A DNA stretch of 64,000 nucleotides. Origin: Aphis gossypii (lineage: Eukaryota > Arthropoda > Insecta > Hemiptera > Aphididae). Below the pieces are notes generated by a model. It did not search any database and had not been told where the DNA came from. It worked only from the letters and a program-made list of their open reading frames with translations. The DNA lies in contig NC_065531.1 of NCBI RefSeq assembly GCF_020184175.1, forward strand, positions 63,876,806-63,940,805, read 5' to 3'. This document shows, piece after piece, positions 25,300 through 38,249 of the stretch. Position 1 is the stretch's first letter. Each line of letters starts with the position of its first letter. A program made the translations under genes and the position numbers.

Positions 25300-28200
25300 T
25301 ATTATAATTACGCTGATGCTACTCATTTGGACTTTCAATGAAGTGCGATTAAAGTGAAGTATGTAGGTTAATCATTTGCTGCCTTATATAGCTATAACCA
25401 TGTCTAATATATATCTATTAAATATTCATACGAGTTTTTTATCATTAAATTACTAAATTAAGTTTTTTATATTTGTTTTAAATTATTACAACTTATCCTT
25501 AAATATCTAGTATATTAATGTTTTTGTTTTTGATTTGTCGATATTTTAATCATCAACATTTTGACCTAACGATATTTCATACCTGTCATGTGTAATTATA
25601 AGAAATTACAAGTTAAAAGAAACAATATAGAAAATTAAAATAACGTAACACTCACTTTTTCATATTATATACAATAAAAATTACTTTATAATGTTTAATA
25701 ATATATTTTATTTCTTTTAAATTAAGATAATATTGTATTTATCTATTTGCTATGTATGTATTTTTATATTAATTACGACTTATATTCAATTATAATGTAA
25801 AGTTCTCCGCGTTATACATTATAAAATGAATTTTTTAATAAAATAACGTTGACCTCGAGTTATTTCATTATTAATATTTTAATTGTTTTTATAGGAATAC
25901 CATTTTTATTGATATTTTATGCATAGAATTAAATAAGTATTTCCTTTGCCTTAATTAAATAATAGTATTACAAATTAATTATTGTATATAACTTATGTTT
26001 TAAATTACTTATTAATATTTTGTCAAAAAGTATTTAGTTGATATACTATCCAGTTATTTTTCTTATGAATATAATAGAAACAATTTATATGATTGTTGTC
26101 GATATTCAAGAATCGTCAATCGGAATCAAATCAAATAATCAAGAAATATAAAATGTGTGTAGAAATTTAAATAGATAAAATAAATTGTTCTTATTACGTA
26201 CGTAAAATATACCTAAGTATATGAGACACATACAACGGGACTTGATCCAAAATGAGTGTTGTACGGAATAATTAATTACATTTGAGATTTCAATTTCCTA
26301 TATAGGTAGTTATTATTTAATAAGTCATGTCTTAAAAAAAATGTTATTTGTTACATTTTTTTAATTTATTAAATAACACAATAAATATTTTTATGAGAAC
26401 TTTTCAGTGCAGATATCTGATCAATACATAGTGAAATGTATTCAAAAAACGTAGTCTATAATATACTGGTCAGAATAAAACGATCAACGGTTACCGTCAA
26501 ACGTCAAATGTAAGTGTTAGGGTGGTTCTTAAATTCAACTTTATCTCCAAAATATAATCAACTACTTTAAATCATAAATAGTATTGACTAACAGAACTAC
26601 AATGTATTAACACGAGTAAATATACAATTATAGAGACACGCGCCAAAGACTCTAATAGCCTATAATGGTTTTAAAAGGCAATAAAAGGTTAATTTAGAAA
26701 TTAAGTACTTATTATCTTTTATTAACTATTAATACTATTACTACATAACTATTATTGCTATCGAGCTAATGGTTTATTTTTTTTTATATAATTGAATATG
26801 TAAGCCAGACAAAGTTTAGTTACTCTTTGCTCTTAGTTAGCTAAATTCATCAAACTCGAGATAGTTTTATTTTTTGTTTAAGTACTTCATAGGATATTCG
26901 ACACGTAAGTTTTATAATTTTTATAATTTTATATGTCTATGTAATTCTATTATATTATTAAATATTTTTTCAAGTACAGTAATACAGTGTGGGTTAGGTT
27001 CAATGACATATCCGAATTATATCCCCAATAATAGTTACATCTTTTATAATATTTTCCTTCCAAGTTTCACAGACTGAAGACTTTCATTTTTACATATAAT
27101 ACATGTTATACGGTATTATAGTTAGGTTTTGAATCCCGCCATCTTTAAATATTATTATTTATAGACTTTTGAAAAATAAAGTTATGTTCATAAATAAAAC
27201 ATTTTTTTCACTTTAAATTATCTCAACTTTCAATATTAATGAATAACTTAAAATTTTAAAATTAAAAAATATAACTTGTTGCAGTGTTGTTAAAAAACGT
27301 AAGTAATTGCACAAAATTAATTTCTAGCCATATCGGCCTAACTGTTTCATTTATTTGGTAATAATATAATTTAAAAATCAAAAATATTGTGGAGTACCTA
27401 TCTTAGTTAAAAATCTAAATAATTCTCTATTAATTATGAAATAAACATTATTACATTCATAATTAAATTGTTGCCACATACAGGGTGATTTTTAAACATG
27501 AGCTTATAATAATGAAATTTAATAAAAACATGAGTATTGAAATTTTTTGTACTACTTAATATGAAGTACCTACCTAATATGAATTCAACTTTTTTAAAAT
27601 AAAAACCAAAATTTTTTACTCTAAATTATTAAGCGGATAGTTGTATTAAAAACGATTATTTGCCTAATTCAAAAATTTATATACAATAGATAATACTCCC
27701 TAAAAATAGTTACGCTTCCAAGTAAAGATTAACATTGGCAACTAAAAACTTTCGAGAAGATTAAACATAGGAACAATGCAATACATATCTTAAAATAAAT
27801 TTAATTATTCTTACTGATTAATTTATTTATTTTATAAAATGTAATGAGTACTAATTGATGGAAATATTAAACTACGATTTGGATAAAAAATATTTTTTTA
27901 CATAGATATTTATTTATTTTGTTAACTTTCGACAAACTAGAAATCTTTTAATTGGCTACCTGTTCTTAAAACATTATTTTATTTAAATACTAATAATATT
28001 TTTATAATCTGTTTATTTCTTAACAACATTCTAATTTATAACTATTATAATATTTACTTTTGTTATATCTTGCACCATTTTCTTTGCATAATGTAGTAAT
28101 CCGGCATATTACACTATTATTTAATTACATCATTCCTGTTACCCTGAGCTGATATTAGTCGTTTAGATTTAGAATACTGAATATTAATATATTATATTTA

Positions 28201-28380
28201 ATAATAGATAATTAGATAATTAGATTATGAACATGGTTTTAATAATCGTTTAAATAGATTTTTAGGATTAAAATTATGTATTTAAATGATTGGTCATAGT
28301 AAACATGAAATAGAAACTTATAGTCGAATTTCCTGTTTACCATGACACGTACGTATATTTTGGGGACTACGCCCAAAATA
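25300..28380. other. AT-rich intergenic stretch between copies 2 and 3
   Basis: No exon, RNA gene or complete transposon recognised. A mariner-end-like string lies at about 27480-27500. No phytoene-synthase exon could be found in any frame, which matters for interpreting copy 2. Confidence 0.5.
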
Positions 28381-28386
28381 GTTTAA

Positions 28387-28421
28387 TATAAAAGGGGTTG
28401 TGGTAGTAGTTAAGCCTCACT
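28387..28421 (+). promoter_or_regulatory. TATA box and initiator upstream of copy 3
   Basis: TATAAAAG at 28387-28394, then TCACT at 28417-28421 with the A at +32 relative to the first T of the TATA box. Both elements and spacing match those upstream of copy 2. The coding exon's acceptor AG is at 28710-28711, so a short first exon and an intron, or a long unspliced leader, would be needed. Confidence 0.45.
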
Positions 28422-28729
28422 CACGCATAGACCAATATAGACTCCATATAACAAATTTACTACTAAAATTGCAGATTATTCTATGTACAAATTTGGTTAA
28501 GTGTTTCACTTGTCTATTTTTGTCGTTCTAAAATAAATTGTACCTAAATTGATATATCAACTATTTTTTTTACATCGATACAGTTATTAAAATATAATTT
28601 TAATTGATTGTGTTAAATGTTGACATTATTCGATTCGATTTTTATTCTAAAACCTATGAACGTAATATTAGCTATTAATAATTATTAAATATCTTTATCA
28701 CGATTTTTCAGTGTTCGTAAACCATCGAC

Positions 28730-31700
28730 ATGTTAACCTATCTAGATATCCATTTATCGTACACGCTATCAATCATCGGTATTTTAATATTAATAACTCG
28801 TCCGTTTATCAATCGATTGGAAATTTTTAAAATTGGATGTATAAGCGCTATAGCTGTACTATACGCAATACCGTTCTACAACTATTATGTGTACAACGGA
28901 GCTAAGACGACGTGTTCGCCGGAGTCGGTTTTAGCCGTCATTGGTAATGTACCCGTCGAAGAGTACATTCTTGTGATTTTGCAAACCGTTCTTACATCAT
29001 TGTGGGCATCGATATTCGTCCAGTGGTCAACTCCGTGCTTGAACTTCAACTACGACAAACATAGCTACCAGTTGATTCGTTGGTTACCGATATCCCTGTT
29101 AAGTGTCGCCACGGCGGCCGGCTACACAATGGCCGTGCCGGAAAGTGAGAAGTTTTACTTGGGATGCATACTGTGTTGGGCGTCTCCGGCAATCATTCTC
29201 ATGTGGTACGGAGCTGGCAATTTTTTCGTGAAAAAGATCATATCATCGTCGATTGCGATCGCGGGCCCTACGTTGTTCATGTGTTGGATTAATCGGACGA
29301 CCGTAAAAGACGACTTCGACTTGGGCGAGTCGGCGCTAGAAGAAGTGTTATTTTTCTTCGTCACAAATCTGATGGTCGTCTTGGCCGGATCATCCTACGA
29401 CAAGGCATACGGTATAATAGTCACGTATTCGTTGGATTTCCCTCATCAGTTCAGTGTTAGCTTGAGATTCATTCGACAAATGATAAGAGCATTCATGACA
29501 TCGGAATATTCTACTCCTTCTGACGTGACGCAAGATATTAAGACAAGCCTTAAGGTCTTAAGTACTTCGAATGCGTTTGGTACTTCCAATTATTTATTCC
29601 ATGCTGGTAAAGTTGATCGTTGTTAAAATTATATAATAAATATTTGAGAAGTGTAAAAAGTATAAGATTATAATTTGATTATTTATAAAATAATAATCAT
29701 TTCAAATTATATAATATAATAATACTATTTACACTCTCAAGTTTTTAAATAAATCGTTTAGATTAAATATAGAATACCTTAGTATGTTGAAATTTTAACA
29801 AATAATAATCATGATAGCACCTAAACAGATTTTTTTTTCAAATGAAATTTTAAAAAACTACAAAATTTTTGTACGAATTTGCATAGACGGAGATTTGATT
29901 GAATTTTAGAGGGGAGGCTTAAATCGTTCTTTGCAAAATAATCCGTGGGGGCTTTGCCCCCACACCCCCTCACTAATAACAATATTACCTTCACATTTCA
30001 ATAGATAATATTAACTACTTAATTACCAACTAAAAAAGAAAACTACTAAACACACATTACTAACTACATATACACTTTTAAAAAATAAATTTTTAATAAT
30101 ATTTATATATTCTAATAAAAATTATTATAATGACAAAATTTCGGAAAAACCCAATGTTTAGTGAGGTTCTAAGATTTTGGCAATTATTGTAAAATAAGTC
30201 GACGTCCGGCCAGCCACGTGACTTTGAAAAATGTTCAATCATTTGGGAGGGGGTCTTTCGCTCTTTTTGGGGGGAGCTAAGCTCCCGGAGCACCCCCCCC
30301 CCCAATTCCACCTATGCGAATTTGTTATAATCATAATTCTAATTTTAAACCTTTATGATTTATTTAGCATCGTATGCATATACTTCCCATTTAGCTATTA
30401 TCGAAGCATTAGTTACGTGCTTGTACAAACAAAATGTCTTGATAGTATTTTAATTATGTTTTAATCGTAATAAATATTTTTAATTTAGGTATACGACTGG
30501 ATTTAATAATTTTGTACGCATTTTGTCGTGTAACGGACGAAATGTTTGACAACAGAACGGACGAGAAAAAGAAAAAACTTAAATTAGAGCTATCCAAACA
30601 ATTCATCAGTGAAGTTTTTGCTGACAGAAAATCAGATTATGACGTTAAAAAAACACCACAAGAAGTAAAAATCGATTGGCGAAAATACGAATCCGAATTC
30701 ACTGATGTCGAATTATCATCTTATCGTGCAGTATCTAGAATTGCATTTTTTCTGCCCCGTAAGCCTTTCGAAGAGTTATTCGCGGGTTACCAATGGGATC
30801 TCGAGTTTACGTTGGTTCGAGACGAAAACGATTTAATGTTATACACCACATACGTAGCCGGAAGTATTGGTGCATTATGCCTATATGTAATCATATACAG
30901 ATATGGTAATGACATCAATGATCTCGTCGACAAGGCTGATTATCTGACTAAACATGCATACAAAATAGGACAAGTAAGTTGTTCACGAATTATTAATTAT
31001 TTTATTAGACATTAGTATATACTTGTGTGTACAAATGTTATTTTATGTGAAACGTCGTCCGTCACGAAACTCGTTTAGTCGGTTGCCGTTCGTCATCGAT
31101 ATAAGCAGCGTCATTATTTCCAAATTGCGAGCGAAAATCATTTCGAACTATGTATGATCATGTTTTCTCGTGACATAGCCAAATTTGTGCGTAGTTTTTA
31201 GCGATAAAAGTAATGATTTGTGAAAAATACGAGCGAAATATTATATAATAATAATAATAATCAGAAAAAATTATCAGATTTGTAAATATTAAAAAATGTC
31301 GAATTAAAAAAAAAATACAAAATAGATAAATAGATACACAAATAATAATGTATTACTCATATAATATATTTGATTAAAATATTGCGTGCAAACTTGCAAA
31401 GTTAATAAAAAATAATAAGTTTAAACTAAAATAAAATACATAAGAGGATATGCAAATATTTTTTTATATATTGTTATTTATCATATTATATAATCAATTT
31501 GGATACTATCCATCTATTATTATTATTTTACATAGATTTTTATACAAATGTATCAAATTATACAATATTAATAACTAATCACCATAATTCATTGAATGAT
31601 CTCTATTTCCATTTATAAAACCCATAATTTATTACAATATATAGAATTTACTTATTATATTTACTATAAGAAATATATGCAAAATAACAAATGCAGGTCA

Positions 31701-32859
31701 TTTGTTGAAACTTTTAACCACTTAATTCAAACCTGTAAACCTAAAAAGCGTGTTCGCAATTTAGTTGTCGGCCAACTAAAACATTACTCTTTTTTTAGCA
31801 CATAATTTGGATGCAACCTGCAGTGGTTTTAAAATATCACTCATCCGGCGGATGCGTATAACCAACCTTAAGAAACTAATACGGTTTAAAATTATTTTAA
31901 TTATTTTTTTATTAGTTATTATATAACCATCTGTATTTTCTGTATTATTATTATTATTATTCAGGCATTATTTTTTCCTATACTTATTAATGACGCTTCG
32001 AGATTTTTCTATAACTATTTGAAGATAAACTTCTAGAAAACTTGTGTTGAATTTTTTAACCTTAGATATAAATACAAACAATTTTATGAATTTTCAATTA
32101 CAAAATTACTTTCAAATTTTCGTGATTTTGACATATTTCATAAAAATTTAAAGTTTAAACGCTTATAAGAAAAAACATATAAGAAACCTTAAGAAACAAA
32201 AAATTTCATGAAAATGGGTCAAGCCGTTTCGGAGAAGTTCAATAACAAACACTGTGACCTATTTGTATGATAGTGTTTTAAAGTGTTCTGTTATCAATAC
32301 TTATCTAGTTGATATTTGTATTAATCATATAGTAGGTTAATAGTTATTGGATGATTAAAACATAAAATTATTTAATTTAAGTGATAAAATGAAGTAACAT
32401 CTTAATGATTTTCTACAAGTATTGATTTAGACTTGTTCAATATATATTTTTTTCAAGGGTCTACAACTCGTGAATATTGCTCGGGACCTCGTAACTGACA
32501 GCGAATCATTGGGTCGGTGTTACTTTCCAGCTGCATTCATGGACGATGAAAAAGAAGATTTAAGAATGTTATGCCAAGAAAAAAATCCCAGGGCTTTGGG
32601 AAACAAGAAGTTGAAGAAATACTCTTCGAAAATGATACAATTGGCTAACAAAAAGCAATTCGATTCAGTGGGTGCTATCAAATGTTTGCCACAAGATTTA
32701 ATAGGTTCAGTTCTAGCGGCTACTGAACTGTACCGTGGGCTAATTAACCTAATACAGTCGTGTCCAATTTACCCAACCAGAGCATCATTATCAAATTTAA
32801 ATAAATTATTAATTTTACTTAATACTCTTTACATTAAAAGCATCCAATACATTTTTTAA
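28730..32859 (+). CDS. Lycopene cyclase/phytoene synthase, copy 3 (diverged)
   Basis: Three exons, 28730-29606, 30489-30973 and 32458-32859, with GT-AG introns of 882 and 1484 bp in the same phases as copy 1; 587 residues. No stop or frameshift. It departs from copies 1 and 5 at key places. PWDNY is PFYNY; about 12 residues before the second PxEE motif are missing and that motif reads SALEE; SKSF near the domain joint is SNAF; the first aspartate motif is DEMFD (309-313) in place of DDMID. The second motif RDLVTD (463-468) and the surrounding synthase sequence are intact. The open frame over three exons suggests selection kept it, perhaps with changed or single activity. Start chosen by alignment with paralogues. 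A polyadenylation signal AATAAA lies at 32975-32980. Confidence 0.88.
29881..30317. mobile_element. MITE-like element, 437 bp, in intron 1 of copy 3
   Basis: The ends GCATAGACGGA and (reverse complement) GCATAGGTGGA form an imperfect inverted repeat. Flanks carry a perfect 6-bp duplication GAATTT (29875-29880 and 30318-30323). Inside are two GC-rich palindromes: an 8-bp stem with TTT loop at 29945-29963 and GGGAGCT-A-AGCTCCC near 30275-30290, next to a C run. It is not coding. It explains about half of the intron's 882 bp. Confidence 0.7.
30974..32457 (+). other. Long intron 2 of copy 3
   Basis: This intron is 1484 bp while the equivalent intron of copy 1 is 73 bp. It contains a less AT-rich segment with many CpGs (about 31045-31235), a GTTGTCGGCCAAC segment near 31763, and dispersed-repeat-like sequence at about 31990-32275 ending in a GGTCAAGCCGTTTCGGAG tail typical of insect transposon ends. 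The expansion therefore looks due to insertions. Confidence 0.6.
31990..32275 (+). repeat. Dispersed repeat/transposon fragment in intron 2
   Basis: Contains a TTTTCGTGATTTTGACATA segment followed by ACGCTTATAAG and then AAAATGGGTCAAGCCGTTTC, an order that resembles interiors of the repeats at 8.9-9.8 and 15.3 kb plus a common transposon tail. Limits are approximate. Confidence 0.35.
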
Positions 32860-35800
32860 GTATAATTATAATATACTTGTAGTTCAAACATACGTGTCCT
32901 GATCATAATACATAGTTTATAAATTTGCATTAAACAAGAATATTAAGTGAAAATTCATTTTTATTTTAGATTTCAATAAATTTAAACTAGTTAAAAAAAA
33001 ATGTATTCATTGTTTTAATTATAACTGTTTATAACAATTGCAAAATGTTTATTTATGGTTTTGTAATTTTAAAATGTGTTTCATTGAAAATATAAAAGAA
33101 TAATATGTTATTATAATGTTGAATTCTCTACAGTTGTAACATACATATGTTTTAAATTCCTTTCGTCAACAAACAATAAGGAAATATACGTTAAGTTGCT
33201 TCAGTTGACTTCTTCTATAATACTATTTATTCATAACTCTACGGTAGTCGAGTATAATATAATGGATTTTGCGAAGTACATGCCAATGCATAAATAATAT
33301 ATTGATAGTTGTTCCAATGGTACATTATATAATACATAATATTATTAATGAAACATAAATAATAAATTATAGTTGTGGTTACGCAAAATAATATAGATAT
33401 GATTAAACGAATGTAATGGATCATTGTATTTGTAGCGTTTTATATATAAGTACTATAGTACTATATATTATTATTATGCTATTTACACGGATAGTTTGAA
33501 TTACAATGGTATTGATAAAATAACATTATGAAATTGAAACTATTGTCTTCAATTATCACTTATACAGGTTTGACCGAAATGTCCACAAAAAAAAAAACTT
33601 TAAAAAAAAAACTAGTAAATTAATAAAACTTGTACGTTAAAGTTATTAAGAATGATTCAATAACATTTTTTAAATTTATTTTTTGCTATCAGCTTCTAAT
33701 AAAAATAAAACTATAGAAAATAATAATTTAAATTCAAACATAACTTTATGCAATATAATACAATTTATAAGTATGTAATATAATGTAATTAGATCATATT
33801 ATTCAAAATATTTAAATACGATAAAGCATTATAGCATTTATGACTATTACGTAATATTAGTCACTATCAAAATGTGTTAATAAATTACATTTAACATTAA
33901 AAAAATTGTTTTGCATATTAACAAATAAACAATAATTAAGTTTTCAAAATATTTTTAATTAAACAATAATAATCATTAAATAATTGAAAATTATATCTAA
34001 TAATATGTTTTCAATGAATGTATTATACAATTTTATTTTTATATTATTTTGATAGAGAATATTAGACAACATGTACCAATAATTTATGAAAATATATAAA
34101 TTGTAAATTGTTTAGAGTATTATTCAATTTGTTACATTTTTAAATAAACGTCAAAATAAATTTATTTTAATGTATAAATGCTAGAGAAACTTTTAAAATT
34201 ATTCAAATCATTATACAAACATTTACGAAACTAAAAAACTGATAATTTTTTTTATTATTATTTATATTTATGAAGTAGATGAACTTAAATAGTTGTCACC
34301 TAAAAAATTATATGACATCATATTATATCACTATTATACAACATATTATTTTCCTTGGACATGTTATTGACAAAAATCAGTAAATGTAGTTAAATGTTGG
34401 TAGAATTTAGACTGAATTTTTGTATATATAATTTTATTTATATAGTTAAATTATTTATTTATCTATCAGTTTTATTTTATTTTATATGTTTTTTAATTAT
34501 TTAAAATTATAAGATAATTGTTAAATTAGAGTTGGTGATGACCTAAATTATTATTTAACACCTCATAGTACTAATCTAATAAGTATATATTAAATTGATA
34601 ATAGGTAGTTACAAGGAATCAAAGGGTAGTTTTATTCAATTTCAATTATTTTTATAAAAATATGTCAATTTTACTATTTATTTTTTGTTTTTTTTCTTCA
34701 AGGTTTATCTTCAAAATCGCTTCCAGATACCAGTTACCAATCTCAATGTTGAAAATTGAAGCAACATGTACCTATGCTTCAAAATGTTTTGTCTAATGGT
34801 AGGTACAGTAGGTATGGTACACACACACAAAACCAGATAATATACTAAAATCAATGCATTTCTTGTTTTACTCAGATTCTTAATAGAACTATCTTATCTT
34901 TGTATAATATTATTTATACAACAGACTCATAATTATAACTAGACAAAAGGTCAATAACTATATTTAACCTATTAAATAGAGTTTCAGTTCTGATTTTATA
35001 ATGCAATTATACTAATGATTAATGATGAATGGTATTTGTAAAATCACTTTGAACTATGATCGTCTGAATTAAATTATATATATTATTAGATAATTACAGC
35101 TTAAACTTAAGTACTTTATAGTATTCTTAATAAAAAATTATAAATATTAATGGAATATTTTCTACTATCAATATTACCTACTCTTAATTTACGATTCCAT
35201 ATTGCATATTTTCTGTTATTTGTTTTTCATTGAATAACCAATATTTAAAAAGTATTTATAAACATTATTATTATTATATACAATTAATATGTTAATAAGT
35301 ATTTAATCAATTACAAAAAAATACTTTAAGTTTTAAAATCCCTATTTTATTTTTTTTACAAATCTTTTATCAAATATTTTATATTCGATAAAAAAAAAAT
35401 GTAAGTCAAGTAAAAAGAACGATTAAGTACACAATTTTGTTGTGTATGGTAGATGTTGATTGTAAATACATCAAAGAGTAGCTAACTGTTTTAGATATGT
35501 TAAATTTTAATTCAAAGATAAATAATCATACAAGACTAAAAATGGTTCTAAAAGGAGATGGTCTTTCAGTCTATACTTCAATAAATTATTGAAAAAATTA
35601 TGATAAACTATATATATCAATTACATTTACAAGTCTTAGGTGTCGAAATTAAAAAAATTCAATTAACTCATTCTGCCGTATAATATGTATAGTAGAAGCA
35701 AAGTATATCTTGTCATGGAGGAAATGAAATAAAATGTATGTGTTAAATTTGAATTAAATAATATCTTATCTAAAAAATAGCAAAATAAATATTTGATAAA

Positions 35801-37366
35801 AATTTTAAATGCTAAAATAATTTATTTATAAGTTACAATAAAAAAAAAAAAAAATAATGTTGTCCATAATTTATTTTCTTGGTTATTTTTAAAAACAAAA
35901 ATTTTTAACTTTGACTCACTGCCTACCCTGCACCAGTCGAATACAAACTATTTCTAATATGCAATCAGATATCAAACATCTGATTGCTGAAATTGAATAT
36001 CAAAACTTTTTTATTCTAAAAATGAGGCTTACAATCAAGTATTATGATTTAGTTTGAAGATACAGAATCTGTCTCGTATAAATTATTTGTTTGAACTACC
36101 AACACACATATAAAAACATATTATTGTAAAATCAATACATTCATCGTTCTGTATAGAATAAAAAATATATTTTTTTTTACAAAAATTTGTTTTAGAACAA
36201 CTATAAATAAGTTATAAAAAATTATTTTAATAATTTAAGTATTTTTTGAAATAATGAGTATTAAATCAACATCTGCGAAATCTAGGTTACACAAAAAATA
36301 GTATATTTATTACGCATGAGTGATGTATGAAAACTATATGATTATTTAAATAATACATAATACATTTCATTGTTAAACCAATCATTAAATATAAAAAAAC
36401 TCAGTAAAAAAAGTAAGCTCATAATGCGAGATTTTGAAGGCCATAGACATGTTTCATTTATTTAAAAACAATGTAGTAAAAAGAAAATTATTTAAAATGT
36501 AGGTATAAAATATCATTATAGATTTTCGTAGAATTAGCTGTCAAACAATATTAACAATGTTAAATAGGTTAATCGTTTATAAGTAGTTATCAATTTTCAG
36601 TTTTTTCAAAACACAAGTAGTGTTAAATTTATATTGTAATATTAATGAATATGAGTGATTGGACCAAATATTATAACGTTCTATTAAAGCTGTCAATTCG
36701 TTATGTATGAGTATTGAGTATCGTATATTATACCTATTAAAACCAAATACTAACCTAACTTAACCAACAATATTTATAAAGTACTTATATATAATATACA
36801 TAATTAGATACATTACCTACATAAATCGGTTTCTGAATTTAATTGGCTATACTGAGTGATCCATTTAATGTAAAACATTCATTAATACAAACACGTTTTA
36901 TTTTTATTATTGAACTTAGAAAAACATTGAATTCAAAATGTATTAGTACGTTTAAAAAAAAAATTTCTTATTTTTGTAAATATTTTATTTTTAAATTATA
37001 TCATGAAATAAATAGATAAAAACCAAATTTTTTTTTAAAATTAACTTTTTTAATGACATCATGTAAATTTAATTCCTTATTCTAAAATAAATTATTATTA
37101 TTATTATTTTTAGTATTTTGATAGATAATAATTGAATTTAGACGAGTTAGAACTAGTTTATAATTTATAGGTATTTAAAGTTTAGATTAGCGGATTAGAG
37201 TACTCTTACAAAATTTTAATCCACTACTCCGCTCTTATAAATCTTGAATACTTATAGTAAGTATCTACTTTGTCCAAAATTTGATGCTTAAAATAATATA
37301 TTACCTTAGAGTATAAAATTAAAATTGTACATAATGATGTCATTTATGTTATTTATGTTATTAAAA
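32860..37366. other. AT-rich intergenic stretch between copy 3 and the fragment
   Basis: After the polyadenylation signal of copy 3 no gene is supportable. Inverted tail fragments of the dispersed repeat occur near 35495-35580 and 35735-35760 (GTGTTAAATTTGAATT-type text). Short TTATTATTATT tracts lie near 37094. Confidence 0.5.
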
Positions 37367-37692
37367 TTCACCTATGGTCTTTATATTTTATTTATCTATA
37401 ACTTTAATAAATTGTAAATAATTAATACGTTAATATAATTTTTCTGCATCAACGGAATAAATTTTAAGATCATATTAATTCTGACAACATCCCCTCCATA
37501 CAAAAATTCCATTTAAATTAATATGTAATTAGTTTGTTATTTTCATTTACTTTATAAGTTTTCGTGTATTCAACACTAGTTATCATTGTCTTATTTTAAA
37601 ATAATATTCAAGTTACTGCTTAAAGTATATTGTATTTAAAGTACTTCTATTTAAAATACACTCGGTCAAAATTCTATATAATAGTATCCGGT
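37367..37692 (+). promoter_or_regulatory. Conserved upstream block of the truncated copy 4
   Basis: Third member of the shared block: TTCACCTATGGTCTTTATA at 37367, CCCCTCCAT at 37491-37499 (124 bp on), donor CCG|GTAAGT with GT at 37691-37692. An acceptor AG at 37991-37992 would leave an intron of only about 300 bp. Its survival beside a broken coding exon suggests the fragment could still be transcribed. Confidence 0.45.
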
Positions 37693-38012
37693 AAGTTAAC
37701 ATCTGTATAACATACTGAGAAATATAAATAATTTTTTTTGTTTCTGTGATTAACCAAATATTTGAATTTTTATTTTATTTTATAAATTATTTTCGTTAAT
37801 ATAATTCGCAGTTTTAACAGTTTATGATTAAAATTAAATACATTTTAGAAAGTAAATATATTTATAGGTAATAGTACGAGTATAACTTAAGAATAAAATA
37901 AAATATATATAAGAAGTCAAAAATAATAAATCATTTTCATTTTCGTTTAAAATTGCAAACTTAAAACATTATAAAGACATTTTATTTTTTAGATCCGCAA
38001 TAATTATCAAAA

Positions 38013-38249
38013 ATTTTGACCTACATGGACATAAATTTAAAACGCACACTTCCAGTTATCGATGTGTTAGCGTTAATCGCCCGGCCGTTTCTGTGTAGCA
38101 TGGAAACAACTAAAATCGTATTCATAAGCATCGTAGCACTACTCTACACAACACTATTCTACAACTACACTATCCCGAATGGAACTCCAACGTATTCGCC
38201 TGAAAAAAATTCTTCTTTTATAGGAAACGTTCCCGTCGATGAGTACTAA
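38013..38249 (+). pseudogene. Truncated cyclase fragment, copy 4
   Basis: Matches the first 78 or so residues of copies 2 and 3 (TYMDINLKRTLPVIDV, then GNVPVDEY). The position of the start codon reads ATT (38013-38015) where the paralogues have ATG, and a stop codon follows DEY at 38247-38249. Downstream sequence has no similarity to the paralogues, so the rest was deleted or replaced. The PWDNY site reads LFYNY, which groups it with copies 2 and 3. Acceptor AG at 37991-37992 is kept. It cannot encode an enzyme. Confidence 0.85.
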
